Source: Reclinomonas americana ATCC 50394 (taxonomy: Eukaryota > Jakobida > Jakobea > Jakobida). Taken from it: DNA of 64,000 nucleotides. Shown here in pieces: positions 22,401 through 33,573 of the stretch (position 1 is the stretch's first letter; the number at the start of each line of letters is the position of its first letter). The stretch spans positions 1 through 64,000 of the forward strand of contig PS015114.1 in NCBI GenBank assembly GCA_048213135.1, written 5' to 3'. The position numbers and the translations under genes were made by a program. Below the pieces are notes generated by a model. The model had not been told where the DNA came from. It did not search any database and saw nothing but the letters and a program-made list of their open reading frames with translations.

Positions 22401-23829
22401 GTCACGTGCATCTCTGGTTCAACGCCATCGGGGCCATTTTCCGCCTCTTTGAGCCGTTCAAACTGCGTGCCTTTGGAAACCTGGCAGGATGTGCGTGGTC
22501 CTTCTTGTGTTCTCTATTGTGTGCATATTGACCAAGGAGTGATGTGCAGACCATGTGACTTCACCTGTCAGCAAGATGGCCTCGTCGTTTGAAGACGCGC
22601 ACTTCCTCACCGATCTGTACGAAGTCGGTGTCGACATTATCTTCCGCGCCCACTGGAAGTTGTGTGGTGTTGGCGGTGGGCAGTGAATGCATTTTTCTTC
22701 CTGCCATACTCACGTTTGTGTGGGTGGACAGCACATATGCACCCATGCAGGTACCGGCGACCATGGAAGACATTCGGCTGTTTCTCGACGTGATCCACCG
22801 ACAGGCGCGGGAGAGCGACGATCGAGTGTTTGCCGCGTGGACTCTCCTCATCTCCTTTGTGTTGCCGAAGTTCCTGCATTTGCGCCAAGTGCTCTTTACC
22901 GACGGTAGCCCGGATCTTGATCGGACGCTGCGAGTGGTGAGTTTGTGTGTGGCATGCATGTGACCGACAGGAGGGCTTGACAATAATTACTGCTTTCTGC
23001 ACACAGTGGATGGCCCTCTTTGTGGCCACACAACAATACGAGCACGCCGTCATGTGCCTCGACGATGTGCTGCTCAACTTGGCCGTGTCGCCACGCGAAC
23101 GCTACGTGCGCACTGCCTGCTCGGCCGCCCACCTCCGCAGCAGTCACGGTGATCATATTGTGTCTAGGTTATTTTGTGCCCGAGTGGCATGCTCACCTAT
23201 CCGTCGCCTGCATAGCTCGCAGTCTGCAGGATGTGGCCAAAGGCCTGCATCAAGCCGCCCGTCACCACTCGGTGCGTTGCGACACGAACGACCTTATGTG
23301 TGTTTGTTGATGTGGAGCTCACGACAAGCGATCCGTGCAGGGCACTGCCAAGAGTGCAACCGACGACACACTAGAGCGCGACATTAGCAACTACGACCTG
23401 TTCTCGGCCGTCACCACCGCCTTTGACCATCTGACCGAACGCGATCACCAGCGGGCGTCGCACGATCAGGAGGGCGGGAGCGACCCGCACGACGAGAGTG
23501 GTGGTGAGGACGGCGACAACCCGCCGCACCAGAAGCGTCGCCGTGTCACTCTCGGCGGCACCGGTGGCGTGCCGGCGTCGCTGGCCCACGACCTGCGCAA
23601 GGCCAATCTGCGTCGCCTCCTCGAACGTGCGGGCGCTTTCGTCCGCTGCGACGATGACATACGACGCGCCCAGCAGTGGACCGCCAGTCAAGACGAGCCA
23701 CTCGACACTCTGCCGGTGGTCGACGATCGTATCTTCTTCACGCTCTACGGTCACGTCTTCGAGGACTGGGTGCGTCGACACTTGCAGGATCGGCTTGATC
23801 TCATTCTCGCTCCTCGGCCGAGCGAGTAG
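19489..23829 (+). CDS. Large alpha-helical protein of unknown function, about 15 exons
   Basis: Confident early exons: 19489-19623, 19733-19774, 19853-19938, 19968-20201, 20264-20633, then exons from 20700 onward to the TAG at 23827-23829. The protein should exceed 1000 residues. It is mostly helical and hydrophobic-repeat-like (DFFAPLWHRVFAPEYRF, LRTEIAAGSFEGAVKVADG, HILYSLEPVVDHMLERIDAG, DIRLFLDVIHRQARESDDR), with an acidic segment and a putative nuclear signal QKRRRVTLGG near the end. I compared it mentally with Mediator, NELF and E4 ubiquitin-factor proteins and found no convincing landmark; no U-box is present. The intron 19939-19967 is only 29 nt, and exon phases before and after require it. 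Exact borders between 20760 and 20830 are unsure. It may be a HEAT-like scaffold in a nuclear complex, which is inference. Confidence 0.65.
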
Positions 23830-23919
23830 GCGAGGGAAGGCAATGGGAAGACCGAAGGTGAAATGAAAGTTCACATCGGTGGTTTCGAATTCTCCGAGTT
23901 GTGTAGTCGCTGAGAGAGA

Positions 23920-25466
23920 ATGGCACACCCTCCGCCCCGCGCAGTCGACATCACCATAGCATGCGACGATGAGCAGGCCATGAGGTACATAGGGCGATCG
24001 CATGCACTCACACAGTTGCACTTGCACTCATTGTGCTCACAGACAACTGTGTGTCGACTTGGTGCCTGCATACCGCGCACTGGAGCCCTCTGCGCTGCGT
24101 GTCTCTGTGTTGCACGGCGGCCTCAGCAATGCCAGTGCGTCAACACACTCACACACAGTCTCTCTCACTTGCACTCACACGCATGCACACGTGTTCAGTG
24201 TACAAGATCGATGGCGACGACACTCCCTGCATTCTGCGTGTCTTTGGCAAGGACACGGAGCTCATCATTGACCGCGATGCAGAGATGAAGGTCTGTGCTC
24301 GAAAAGAGAGAGCGATGATGACAGGGTCGATCTCACTGTGCTTGCGCGCAGAACTTCCTCGCGTTGAGCGCTGGAGGCCTCGCGCCCACCATCTACGGCA
24401 CCTTCAACAATGGGTTTCTGTACGAGTTTGTGCCGGGTCATGTCATGACTGTGCAAGGTCACTGCTTTCGCTGCCTGCCTGCCTGTGTCTTCCCCGCTCT
24501 CTCACCTGTCGGTGCAGATCTGTGGGCGGAGCGATCCAAGGAGGGGATTGCGCGACACATTGCGCGCTTTGCGTCGTTTGTGCCAGCGGGAGAGGAGGCG
24601 CCTCGGATGAGCAGCATGCATCCGCACGCGTTCACCTACGGGAAGCACCTGGTCGCGCAAGGTGAAAGCGAGAAAAAGAAGAGAGTTTTGTCTTCTTCAA
24701 GTCTCCCTTCTGAATGCCGTTGCAGTGGCGGAGGAGCTGGCGGCGTCGGAGGAGCTGCGTTTGTCGGTGGCGGGGGTGCCGTTCAGGGATTTCGAGCAGG
24801 ACCTGGAGTGGGCCGAGCGGCGTCTGCACGAGTTGCTCGGTGACGATGTGAGGCTGGTGCTGACGCACCACGACTTGCTGTGCGGCAACATTATCGAGAA
24901 GCGTGACGGTGAGGCACATTGCTCTCGTTGACAAGCATGTCGCAGTTGTTTCATGGGGTGTGAACAGGCTCCATCTTCTTCATCGACTACGAGTACACTG
25001 GGTGGGATGTGTCGGGCACCGACCTCGCCAATCATTTCCTCGAGCACACAGGTGCGTTTTCAACAACAGCACTCGACACTCTCATCTGCTGATTGCCGGT
25101 GACACAGGCTACGAAGTGGAGGTTGCACGGTACCCCACGGAAGCGCAGCGACGGAGCAGCGCCGAGTGGTACCTGGACGAACGTCGCCGAGGTTCGCTCC
25201 TTTCGCACCCCCTTTTTTCACTTTCGTCTCACTTCGCCTTCCGACCAGCCGGCGTCACCGACGAGATGAGCATCGAGCAGCTGATGCAGTGCATCGACAT
25301 TATGGCCGTGGCGATGAATGCCGTCTGGGGCACGTGGTCCGTGATGCAGTTCCTGCACTCGGAAATCGATTTCGATTACCGTGCCTACTGCCAGCTGCGC
25401 CTCAACCTCGCTGCGCACGTGCGCTCCATTGCCGGTGCTCCCGCCGCTCCCTCCTCTCATCCTTAA
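23920..25466 (+). CDS. Choline/ethanolamine kinase, 355 aa
   Basis: Nine exons in phase: 23920-23984, 24043-24134, 24199-24290, 24352-24457, 24518-24661, 24726-24908, 24968-25051, 25108-25191, 25249-25466 (1068 nt). Family landmarks in order: the nucleotide-binding start VLHGGLSNAMYKIDGDD, the LRVFGKDTELIIDRDAE strand, LTHHDLLCGNIIEK (Brenner's phosphotransferase motif, with the catalytic Asp and metal-binding Asn), and FIDYEYTGWDVSGTDLANHF (choline-kinase motif, with the metal-binding Asp). The enzyme phosphorylates choline and/or ethanolamine with ATP, the first step of the CDP-choline/CDP-ethanolamine route to membrane phospholipids in the cytosol. Length is typical for the shorter ethanolamine kinases. 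The sequence does not settle choline versus ethanolamine. Confidence 0.92.
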
Positions 25467-25563
25467 TACTTCATCCGTGTGGAGGAGTGCTCGAGTAAAG
25501 ACGCTCTGAAGTCGTCGATCGCCAACTGTCCTTTGCTGTTTTTCGCGCGTCATCTGTGTGCAA

Positions 25564-28500
25564 ATGGGTCAAGTACACTCTGACGAGGACCTGGCCATGG
25601 GCGCCTCCATGCCACCCATCTCCTCGGCACTCGCTTTCGCCTCCATGTCGGCGACATCCACCGTGGAATCGATGTGGGCAGAAGGTGAGTTGTCTCTCTC
25701 CTGCTCTCTCTCTCTCTTCCCCTCCCTCTCTCTTACACACGTGCACACAGAGAGCATCATGGATGAGTGGCGACGATGTGTGTGCGACGAGTTCTGGCAA
25801 CCTCTGAAAGCCGCGCAGGTGTGTGTGTGTGCGAGTGAGAGAGCATCGTGTTCAAGTGCATTGCTGATTGTGTGTGAGCAGCACCAGTCTGTGACTGAGC
25901 AGTGTGCGACACTGGCATCGCTCACTCACGCACTGCACGATCGCTTCTCTCGACTATCGATGGATCTGGGCGGGCTGGAGACTCATTACACGCAGCAAGG
26001 GTGTGTGTGTGTGGAGTCACAACTGCTTTCCCGCCCCGCGCACTCATGCTCTCCCAACACACGCAGTGCGGTGCGAGAGCTGCAGTTGCACTTGGAGTGC
26101 AGTGCACCGTCGTGGACCGCACGTGCTCTGCGGGCGGTTCTCGCGCGCAGTCTGTTGTGGTATCGAGTGACTTGTCAGCGATCGCAGTCGTCAGCCAGTG
26201 ATGGTGATGTTGACGACGACGATGACGCTGATGCGACCAACATGTATGTGGTGAGCGATGAGGAGCTGGAGGAGGCCGGTGTCGATGCCGACAATGTGGA
26301 CGAGGAGTCACAGGTGCGTCAGTGTGAAGCCGCCGCTCTGCATACAGTGGTGGTGACGGCCGTGTTGTCGTTCTTGTGAGCAGGCGCAGCTGCGTGACGC
26401 CTTTGTGCAGCTGCGTGAAATGGGACTGGCGTTGGTCATGCAGGATCTGGGCATGTCACTGGTCCTCGAGTGCGTCACCAAGGTCGTCGAGGAACGCTGC
26501 CGCGATGCGTTTGGTGTACCGTTGCTTGCCCGTGCACAGGAGTGGGCGAGGGCCGTCCCGCTGGCCTGGATGCAGATGCGGCCGCACGCGAAGCACGGTC
26601 TCATGGACAGCAGCATGGCGTCGGGAGTGGCAGGCGCCTTGTTGCGTTCTCATGATGATGCAGTTCACGCTCTTCCCTCGTGTATCTCACTCGGCATCAG
26701 CTCCCCACCGAGCACGATTCGAAGCGACGATCTCTTTGGCGTGTCGGCTCTGCAACGGTGGTCCGAGTGCGTGACGGCGCACACGTTTGAGTGTTTTGCG
26801 AAACTGCGGTGCGTTTGTTTGGCTCTGCCGTCGCTTCACCGTCGTCGTCTCACACTGCGCACACAGCATGAGCGAGCTGTTTGAGATCATTGTCGAGTTT
26901 CCAGAAAGCAAGCCGGCTGTGCTGGATCTGAAAGAGAGCCTGGTACACACGGGCAGGCATTTCCAGCTGCCATCCATGGCCATGGAAATGTTGCGCGAGC
27001 GTCGCTCTGTTTGAAGATACAGCTTCACGCGATTGACTCTTTGTGCAACACACGTAGATTCAAGAAGCGCCTGCTTCACCCGGGCGCACCCACGGCACTC
27101 ATTCTCGATCAGTTCATCTCCACCATCAAGGTGCTGAGATTACTCGACCCCACGGGCGTCACACTGTCCGTAGTCAACGAGCCCTTCCATTCGTACCTGC
27201 GGTTCGTACAACAAAGTTGATCTTTCTCTCCCCCTTTCCCCCAATGCTCACTTTGATCCGCAGCGGGCGCAAGGACACTGTGCGCTGCATTGTGTCGGCG
27301 CTGGTGGAGGACCCGCAGAGCGAACTGTATGCCGAGTTGTCTCGCAGTGTCAACTCACGCTCGCTGACGTCGCTGCTGAGCTTGGGACCAAGTGAGCCGA
27401 CATCGAGTGGGGGCGATTCGCTGGCTTCGGCGCCCGACTATGACTACGATTTCAGCAAGGACGTGTACTGGCGAGCGCAGCCGGTGCAACCGGATCCAAG
27501 CATGGATGCACCGAAGCACGAGGAGACGGACATTATCGGTTCGCTGGTGGCCATGTACGGCAACAAGGATCTGTTTGTGGCCGAGTATCGCTCCATCCTC
27601 GCCGATCACCTGCTGAAGGCGCAAGACTTTCAGACGGATCGCGATGTTGCGTGGTGCCTGACTAGCAGGGAGAAAAGAGTGTCTTTCAAGAGAGTCACTC
27701 TTTTGTGTTTCATACCCGCAGCGCCGTGTGCTGGAGCTGCTCAAGATCCGTTTCGGCGAGGCGGCACTGCAGCAGTGCGAAGTGATGTTGAAGGATATTG
27801 CAGACTCCAAGCGCATCTACACCAACTACGTGTCAAAAGTGCGCGCCGAGCAACAGGCATCGCCCGTGGAGGGTGGTGCAGAAGAGCACGTTGGGTGCAC
27901 GATTCTGTCGCGGTTGTTTTGGCCGACTCTGCCCGCCGAGGAGACATTCAAGGCGCATCCGGGCATTGCGCAGTTGCGTCCACCGATCGCTTTACTGTGT
28001 GTCTTCCAGAACGACTCACTGCTGTTGGGCAGCTTGATGACTCGCTACGGCAAGCACTACAACTCGCTCAAGGCACCGCGACAGCTGGTGTGGTGTCTAC
28101 AGCTGGGCCGCATCGATCTGGAGCTGCCGTTTGACGACACGACGCTGTCGGTGACGGTGCCGCCACTGCACGCCACCACCGTTCTCCACTTCTTCGATCA
28201 ACCCGTGTGGGAGATTGGTGATCTTGCGCGCGCGATGGAGTGCCAGCCGGCTGTGGTGCAAAAGAGCGTGGCCTACTGGTCGAGTCGCGGCCTGTTGCTG
28301 TCCCTCGCTGGCGACGGCGCACGCTTCGAGCTGGTCAAGTCGCTCGGCGATCGCTCCTCTGCCGCGCAGGCCGACGCCGGCGCCAATGCACAGGCGGAGG
28401 AGTCGTCGGTGGCGGCCGCCATTGACGCCGAGCGTGCGCAGCAGTCCAAGGTGTACGAGTCATTCATCATTGGTACGTGCTGGGGAGAGAGGCTCGCAAG

Positions 28501-28743
28501 TGTGCCGAGTCTACATAATTCTGATCGTGCTCGCTCTCTCTCTCTGTGATGCTAGGCATGCTGACCAACTTCCAGCACCTGTCGGCGGCCAAGATGCACA
28601 ACATGCTCAAAATGTTTGTCGTGGACCCGCCGTTCGATCTGTCGCTGCAGGAGCTGTGCACGTTCCTCAACAAGCTGGCGGCCGACGACAAGCTCGATGT
28701 CGACAATGGCATGTACTCGCTGCACGTGAAGCCACCAGGGTGA
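25564..28743 (+). CDS. ANAPC2: Anaphase-promoting complex subunit 2 (cullin-type scaffold)
   Basis: Exons include 25564-25684, 25751-25818, 25882-26000, 26067-26313, 26384-26808, 26867-~27015, ~27065-27200, ~27264-27650, 27720-~28470 and ~28555-28743. The C-terminal half is diagnostic: KKRLLHPGAPTALILDQ, LRLLDPTGVTLSVVNEPFHS, IIGSLVAMYGNKDLFVAEYR, LKIRFGEAALQQCEVMLKDI, a cullin-homology stretch, and the WHB domain with MLTNFQHLSAAKMHNMLKMF and GMYSLHV near the end. APC2 binds the RING subunit APC11 and forms the catalytic core of the APC/C, which ubiquitinates cyclins and securin to drive exit from mitosis. The N-terminus begins MGQVHSDEDLAMG and carries an Asp run. The spacer from the kinase gene is about 100 bp. 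Confidence 0.95.
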
Positions 28744-28807
28744 CACAGTGTAGATCACGTTGAAGCACGCCGCATCTCTGTTCTGTGCATGTTCCTTGTT
28801 TACCAAA

Positions 28808-30197
28808 TCACCACCACGGCAAGCGCGACAACCAGAGTTTGTAGCGCTCGTAGAACGCAAACGTGAGCGAGGCACTGGGTACGACGACCATGAGCCTGGC
28901 GGCCAGACCTGTGACACACTCCGAGTCAGCGCGATGTCAACAAAAGGGGTGGTGCACAGAAGACAAACAGTACCCTTGGTGAAGCCACCGGAGCCCGACT
29001 CTCTGTACAGTGTCTGCGCCTCCTCCCATATTCTTGGTGGCGGAATGGCCGGGTGCGTTTGAATGCGCGTCTTCAACACATCCACCGGCATTGTGACCGA
29101 CGTGGACACCAAGCCGGCAACTGCACCGCTCACCAAGTGATGCAACGTCTTGCGCGCCTCGCCGCGCTCATCCGTGTTCTCCACCGTGAACAGCGCCTGG
29201 AAGAGATGCTTCATGCCTTCGTAGATCTGGGAGGCGCGAGGTGAGCAAGGGGAGATGCACGGGGTGGTGGGAAAGGGGGATCGTAGTCAACTGTGAAATA
29301 GAGACCGGCAAATGGCACATCGCGCATCAGTGCAATGGGGAAGCCTTTCCACAGACCCCACACGCCATTCGTCGAGATCACTCGATCCAGCGCCGAGCGC
29401 AAGCTGAGCTTCTTGCGCGTGCCTTGTGCATAGATTTGCATCTGCTGCTTCACAATGTCGAATGGTGTTCTGCACGCCGTGCCCAGCACTGCGTTTGCCT
29501 CACCACATGAGCAGAAGGTGTGGTGATGCGCGCAGGCAATGCCACCTACAAACCATTGGCAAAGGCACCGGCGGCAAAGGTGAGAACGGGCTTGGAGGAG
29601 AACACAGTGGCCATCTTCTCCATGCCACTGTGATGGTGCGTCGGCGGTGGCGGATCACTCGGCTTGTTGCGGTTCGAATAGGCTGTGAAGATCAGCTTGG
29701 CCTCCTCGTACATGAAGAAGCTGACGGCGGCCGCCGGTGCCACATACAACAGTCGCAGAGAGAGACCCTATCACAGCGCGAAACCATCAGCAGACTCGAG
29801 AGAAAGAGAGTGATGCAGCGCACGCAACTCTGTAAAACGCTCTCAATCCCTCCTCCCGATAGATACGAACGACCGCATCAGTGAAGTTCCTGTACGGAAG
29901 CCGTGCGCCTGTGTGTACACACACATGATTGTGAGAATGAGAGTGTGTAAGTGCGTGGTGAAGGTGGAGACTGACCGGGGACAGCAGCGGCTTTCCCGTC
30001 CTTTTGATGCTGCAGTCGTGTCTTGACCAAATCAAACGGGTACAGCAGCAAGGCAGCTGAGCAGCGTGCAGCAGCACCCGCAAACAAAAACTACACATGA
30101 GCGCAGAGAGTGAGCATACACACAGACAGAGACTGAGTGAGTGAGAAAGAGAGATGCGAAACTTTGCCTGGAGATAAGGAGACGGAGTCTGCAGCAT
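28808..30197 (-). CDS. Mitochondrial carrier (SLC25) family transporter
   Basis: Exons run from 30168-30197 (MLQTPSPYLQ) and 30090 down to the final exon ending with TGA at 28808-28810. The three signature repeats are present: PFDLVKTRLQ, PFDIVKQQMQ and PVDVLKTRIQ (PxD/ExxK/R), each followed by a second helix segment (VRIYREEGLRAFYRG; GVWGLWKGFPIALMRDVPF; ARLMVVVPSASLTFAFYERY). Carriers of this family exchange metabolites or nucleotides across the mitochondrial inner membrane, with six transmembrane helices. The order and spacing resemble S-adenosylmethionine-type or metal-type members, but the substrate cannot be set. The first intron appears to be GC-AG (CAG then GCAAAG), because only that donor keeps frame. 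The start is divergent from the GTPase gene at 30346 (148 bp apart). A Pro/His insert (PPPPTHHH) sits between repeats 1 and 2. Confidence 0.87.
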
Positions 30198-30345
30198 GGT
30201 TGAGCAGTGAGTGATAACGTGTGAGAGAAAGAGATAGAGAGGGGGAGAAGGCGACTGAACGTAATGCGTTGCTGTCGTTCTGCATGGCGAGTGACAATCT
30301 AGCGGTACAATGCAGCGTGACTCATTGCATCACTCACATCACACC
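30198..30345. promoter_or_regulatory. Divergent promoter region, SLC25 carrier (-) / nucleolar GTPase (+)
   Basis: 148 bp separate the two ATGs. The region has GAGAGAGAGGGGGAGA purine runs and no obvious TATA box. Similar compact head-to-head spacers lie at 18426-18502 (P450/secreted protein), 42392-42492 (coiled coil/LYRM4), 54790-54851 (MZT1/membrane protein) and 62407-62525 (GCAT/GBP). Confidence 0.6.
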
Positions 30346-32977
30346 ATGGTCCGCAAGAGTTGCGTCTTCCCTTCTCCCATTCCATGCCTGTGTGCGTGTG
30401 TGTGTGTGCCACTCTGCCTCGTCTCACTCGCTCACTCACTTCTCACAGAGCGACAAAGCAAGCGCATTCCCTCGGCGCGCAAGCACCGCATTGAGAAGAA
30501 CGTGCGTGCGCACGATCGCAAGGCCCGCAAGGAGGCCAAGAACAACCCACATGCACGAAAACGTTGCGTCTCCTGTAAAGTTGGTGGCTGGTGTGTGTGT
30601 TGATGTGAATGTGCACATGGCCACTTACACAAACTTGCACAGGCCTGAAGAAGGACCCGGGTATTCCCAATCTGTGGCCCTACAAGGAGCAGATGCTGCG
30701 TCAGATGGCCGAGCAGAAGGACCAACTGGAACGCGATCGCGAGCGCGAGCGTGCCCGACAGCAGAAGAACTCCAAGGTCACTCACTCTCTCTCTCTGTCG
30801 CAACGTGGCTTTGTCATCGACCTCACCGCGGCATTTTGTTTGGGGGATGTGCAGATTGCCCAGGCAGCCAAATTGCAATTGGATGCACAGCAGCGGAGCA
30901 AGGATTTCGAGTCGCGACAACGTCTGGAGCGCAACATGTCGCACGCGGCCTCGTCCAACGCCGCCTCGGCACACGAGCTGGTGTCGGGCTCGGCGGCCTC
31001 ACGACGCGCGTACTTCCGCGAGTTGAAGCGTGTGATTGAGGCGTCGGACGTGATCATTGAGGTGCTGGACGCGCGCGATCCAATTGGTTGCCGGTGTCCG
31101 GATCTGGAGGTACTTGTCTCCCCCTTGGTGGTGGAGGAGGAGGAGGAGGACACAGCAACTTTTCTCCTTCTCCGACTTCTTCCTCTTCCTCTTCTTCTTG
31201 TTCTTCTTCTTCTTCTTCTTCTTCTTCTTCTTCTTCTTCTTCTTCTTCTTCTTCTTGTTCTTGTTCTTNNNNNNNNNNNNNNNNNNNNCTTCTTGTTCTT
31301 CTTCTTCTTCTTCTTCTTCTTCTTCTTCTTCTTCTTCTTCTTCTTCTTCTTCTTCTTCCTGCATCGCCGTTGATCGCTCACTGCTTTGTTTACGTGTTGT
31401 GTCACATAGGCGGCGATTCTGGCCAAGGAGTCGTCGAAGCAGATTGTGTTGCTGTTGAACAAGGTCGATATGGTGCCGCGCGAGGTCGTGCAATGCTGGC
31501 TCGAGTACCTGAAGCAGGATTTCCCGACGCTGGCCTTCAAGGCCAACACGCAGTCGCAGCGTACGCATTTGTCGCGCGCGACTGGCAAGTCGGCCACCGA
31601 CGCCGAGGCAGATCATTTGGCCTCGAGCCAGTGCCTCGGAGCCGACGCACTGATGGCGTTGCTGAAGGTGTGTGTGTGAGAGAGAGAGTGGAGTGGGAAG
31701 CAGTTCGCTTGCCCCGTGCTCACCACCTGTGCAGAAATACTCGAGCACTGAGACGGGTCACAGGAGAAAGATCACCATTGGCGTGATTGGCTACCCCAAT
31801 GTCGGCAAGAGCAGTGTGATCAACTCGCTGAAGCGCAGCCGTGTGGCATCGGTTGGCAACCAGCCGGGTGTGACCAAGGCCGCGCAGGACGTGCAGCTCG
31901 ACTCGCACATTATGCTGATGGATTGCCCCGGTATCGTGTTCTCGTCGGGTGACCAGGATGCCGATGTGGTGCTGCGCAACTGCGTGCGCATCGACACGCT
32001 GGAGGATACGGTGGGTCCGGTGCAGGCACTGTTGCGACGATGCAACTGGGGACGCTTGACGGCGCTGTACGAGATCCCCGCGTTTAGTGAGGCCGAGGAG
32101 TTCCTCGCCGCGGTGGCCAGGAAGCGTGGCAAGTTAAAGAAGGTGTGTGAAAAAAGGAGAGGGAGAGTGTACAACGAGATTACTCACGTGTCGTGCTGCT
32201 GTTGTGTAGGGCGGTGTGCCGGACGTGCAAGCCGGTGGACGCTTGGTGCTGCAGGATTGGAACTCGGGCAAGATTCCGTTCTTCACGCTGCCGCCCAACT
32301 TGTCGTCTGCTGCGTCGTCCACGGCATCGGCCTCGGCCAATGTCGCCCTCACGGACGAGGCGGCTGCGGCGGCGGCCATGTCGAGACACGCCGAAGACGG
32401 CAGCGCATCGTCGGCCGCCATTGTGTCGGACCTCGCACCCGAGTTCGACATTGATGCACTGACGCGCAACGTGCTCGCCTCGCTGCCGTCACTGTCGGCT
32501 CTCGCCGCCAGCCAGTACGTCACACTGGAGAGTGGCCCGGCCGGCACGCTGGATCACGCGCAGCTGGAGGACGCGCCCATGATTTCACCCGGCACCAAGC
32601 GCCGCGCCGAGGACGCGGAGTTGGCCGACGGATCCGAGCTGGAGGAGGAGGCATTCAATGACTCGCTGGAACTCGGACTCGTCGAGGGTGATGACTCTGA
32701 CGACGACGATGATGATGAGGATGATGACGATGATGACGACGAGGATGACGATGACGAGGAGGACGGTGAGGGAGAGGAGGATGAGGAGGACGTGGAGATG
32801 ACGGTGAGCGCAGCTGCGCCCCCGCCGCCACCACCACCACCAACACGGTACTCGGCAAGGAGAAACGGCAAGCAAGCCGCGCCCCCCACCCCGAAGACCG
32901 CCGCCGCCACTCCAGTTCGACAAACGCGCAGTCGCAGCCGCGCTGCTGTGGAGGCCATGGACGATGCCGATGATTAG
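30346..32977 (+). CDS. GNL3: Nucleostemin-family nucleolar GTPase (GNL3/GNL3L), 649 aa
   Basis: Seven exons in phase: 30346-30358, 30449-30562, 30643-30776, 30855-31109, 31410-31667, 31735-32142, 32210-32977 (1950 nt). The basic N-terminus ([18 protein letters not shown]) is a nucleolar/rRNA-binding type. The circularly permuted GTPase order is visible: VLDARDP, then G4 [10 protein letters not shown]1 [13 protein letters not shown]2-like PGVT, G3 [35 protein letters not shown] and [14 protein letters not shown] match the family. The C-terminus has a long Asp/Glu tract and a Pro run. These GTPases act in nucleolar maturation of the large ribosomal subunit. The intron 31110-31409 contains a TTC repeat and a 20-N join. 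Nucleostemin versus GNL3L is not resolved. Confidence 0.93.
31185..31360. repeat. (TTC)n tract interrupted by a 20-N join at 31269-31288
   Basis: Long CTT triplet run inside an intron of the nucleolar GTPase gene; its true length is unknown because contigs were joined here. Confidence 0.95.
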
Positions 32978-33125
32978 AAGAACGAGACGGAGAAGGTGGG
33001 CCAAGAATGATGGTGATAAATGGCAGTCAATAATGCGTCGTAAGCGAGGGGGGAAAGGTGGAGGTGGTGGCCATCGATAGAGCCAACAAACAAGCAACAG
33101 CTGTCTTGATGACCAACTTCAACAG

Positions 33126-33380
33126 TATCCAAAACATCAACACAGACACCAATCTTGTTCACCACGCTTGCTTCAATCAAAGTGAGTGATGGTGGTCCGC
33201 GATTGTATATGCTGCTCAACCATGCTGTGCATCCTCCAGCTTGCAGTTCTCGACTCCTCAAAAGTCTCCAGCCGCGGTGTTTGTTTGCTGCAATTAGTGA
33301 ATGGTTCAATTGCCGCGATGCTCCGCTTCCGGTGCTCACTCAAGACGGTGATAATCATGCAGCCGTACAACTGTTTGGAT
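33126..33380. mobile_element. Terminal-inverted-repeat element, copy 2 (MITE-like)
   Basis: About 255 bp with a diverged inverted repeat: the left arm at 33126-33164 contains ATCCAAAACATCAACACAG, and the right arm at 33331-33380 contains GGTGCTCACTCAAGACGGTG and ends CTGTTTGGAT. The right arm matches the arm of the element at 44830-45080 (about 80% over 50 bp, with similarity running further inward). There is no convincing reading frame. It lies 149 bp past the GTPase stop. Bases 32978-33125 and 33381-33573 show no gene. Confidence 0.55.
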
Positions 33381-33573
33381 CACGAAAGCTGTGTTGCTGT
33401 TGACAACAAAACAGTGACGCTTCTGTAAACCATCAAGTCTACGGCGCCCGCGAAAGCCGCTTCTCTCGGGCTCCCTCCCCAACACAAACCTGCGCACGTG
33501 CGTGAGAGAACACACTCTCTCCACCCCGCTCTCCACTCCACCGCTCTCCCCCACCACACGCACACACGTGTGC

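Noticed and set aside
19489-23829. First impression of a ubiquitin-chain elongation factor (UFD2/E4)
   Set aside because: No U-box or E4 core motif is present at the C-terminus, which instead is acidic with a KRRR signal.
31057-31597. Long Ser-, Phe- or Lys-only frames around 31.2-31.4 kb
   Set aside because: Products of the TTC repeat in an intron of the nucleolar GTPase gene.
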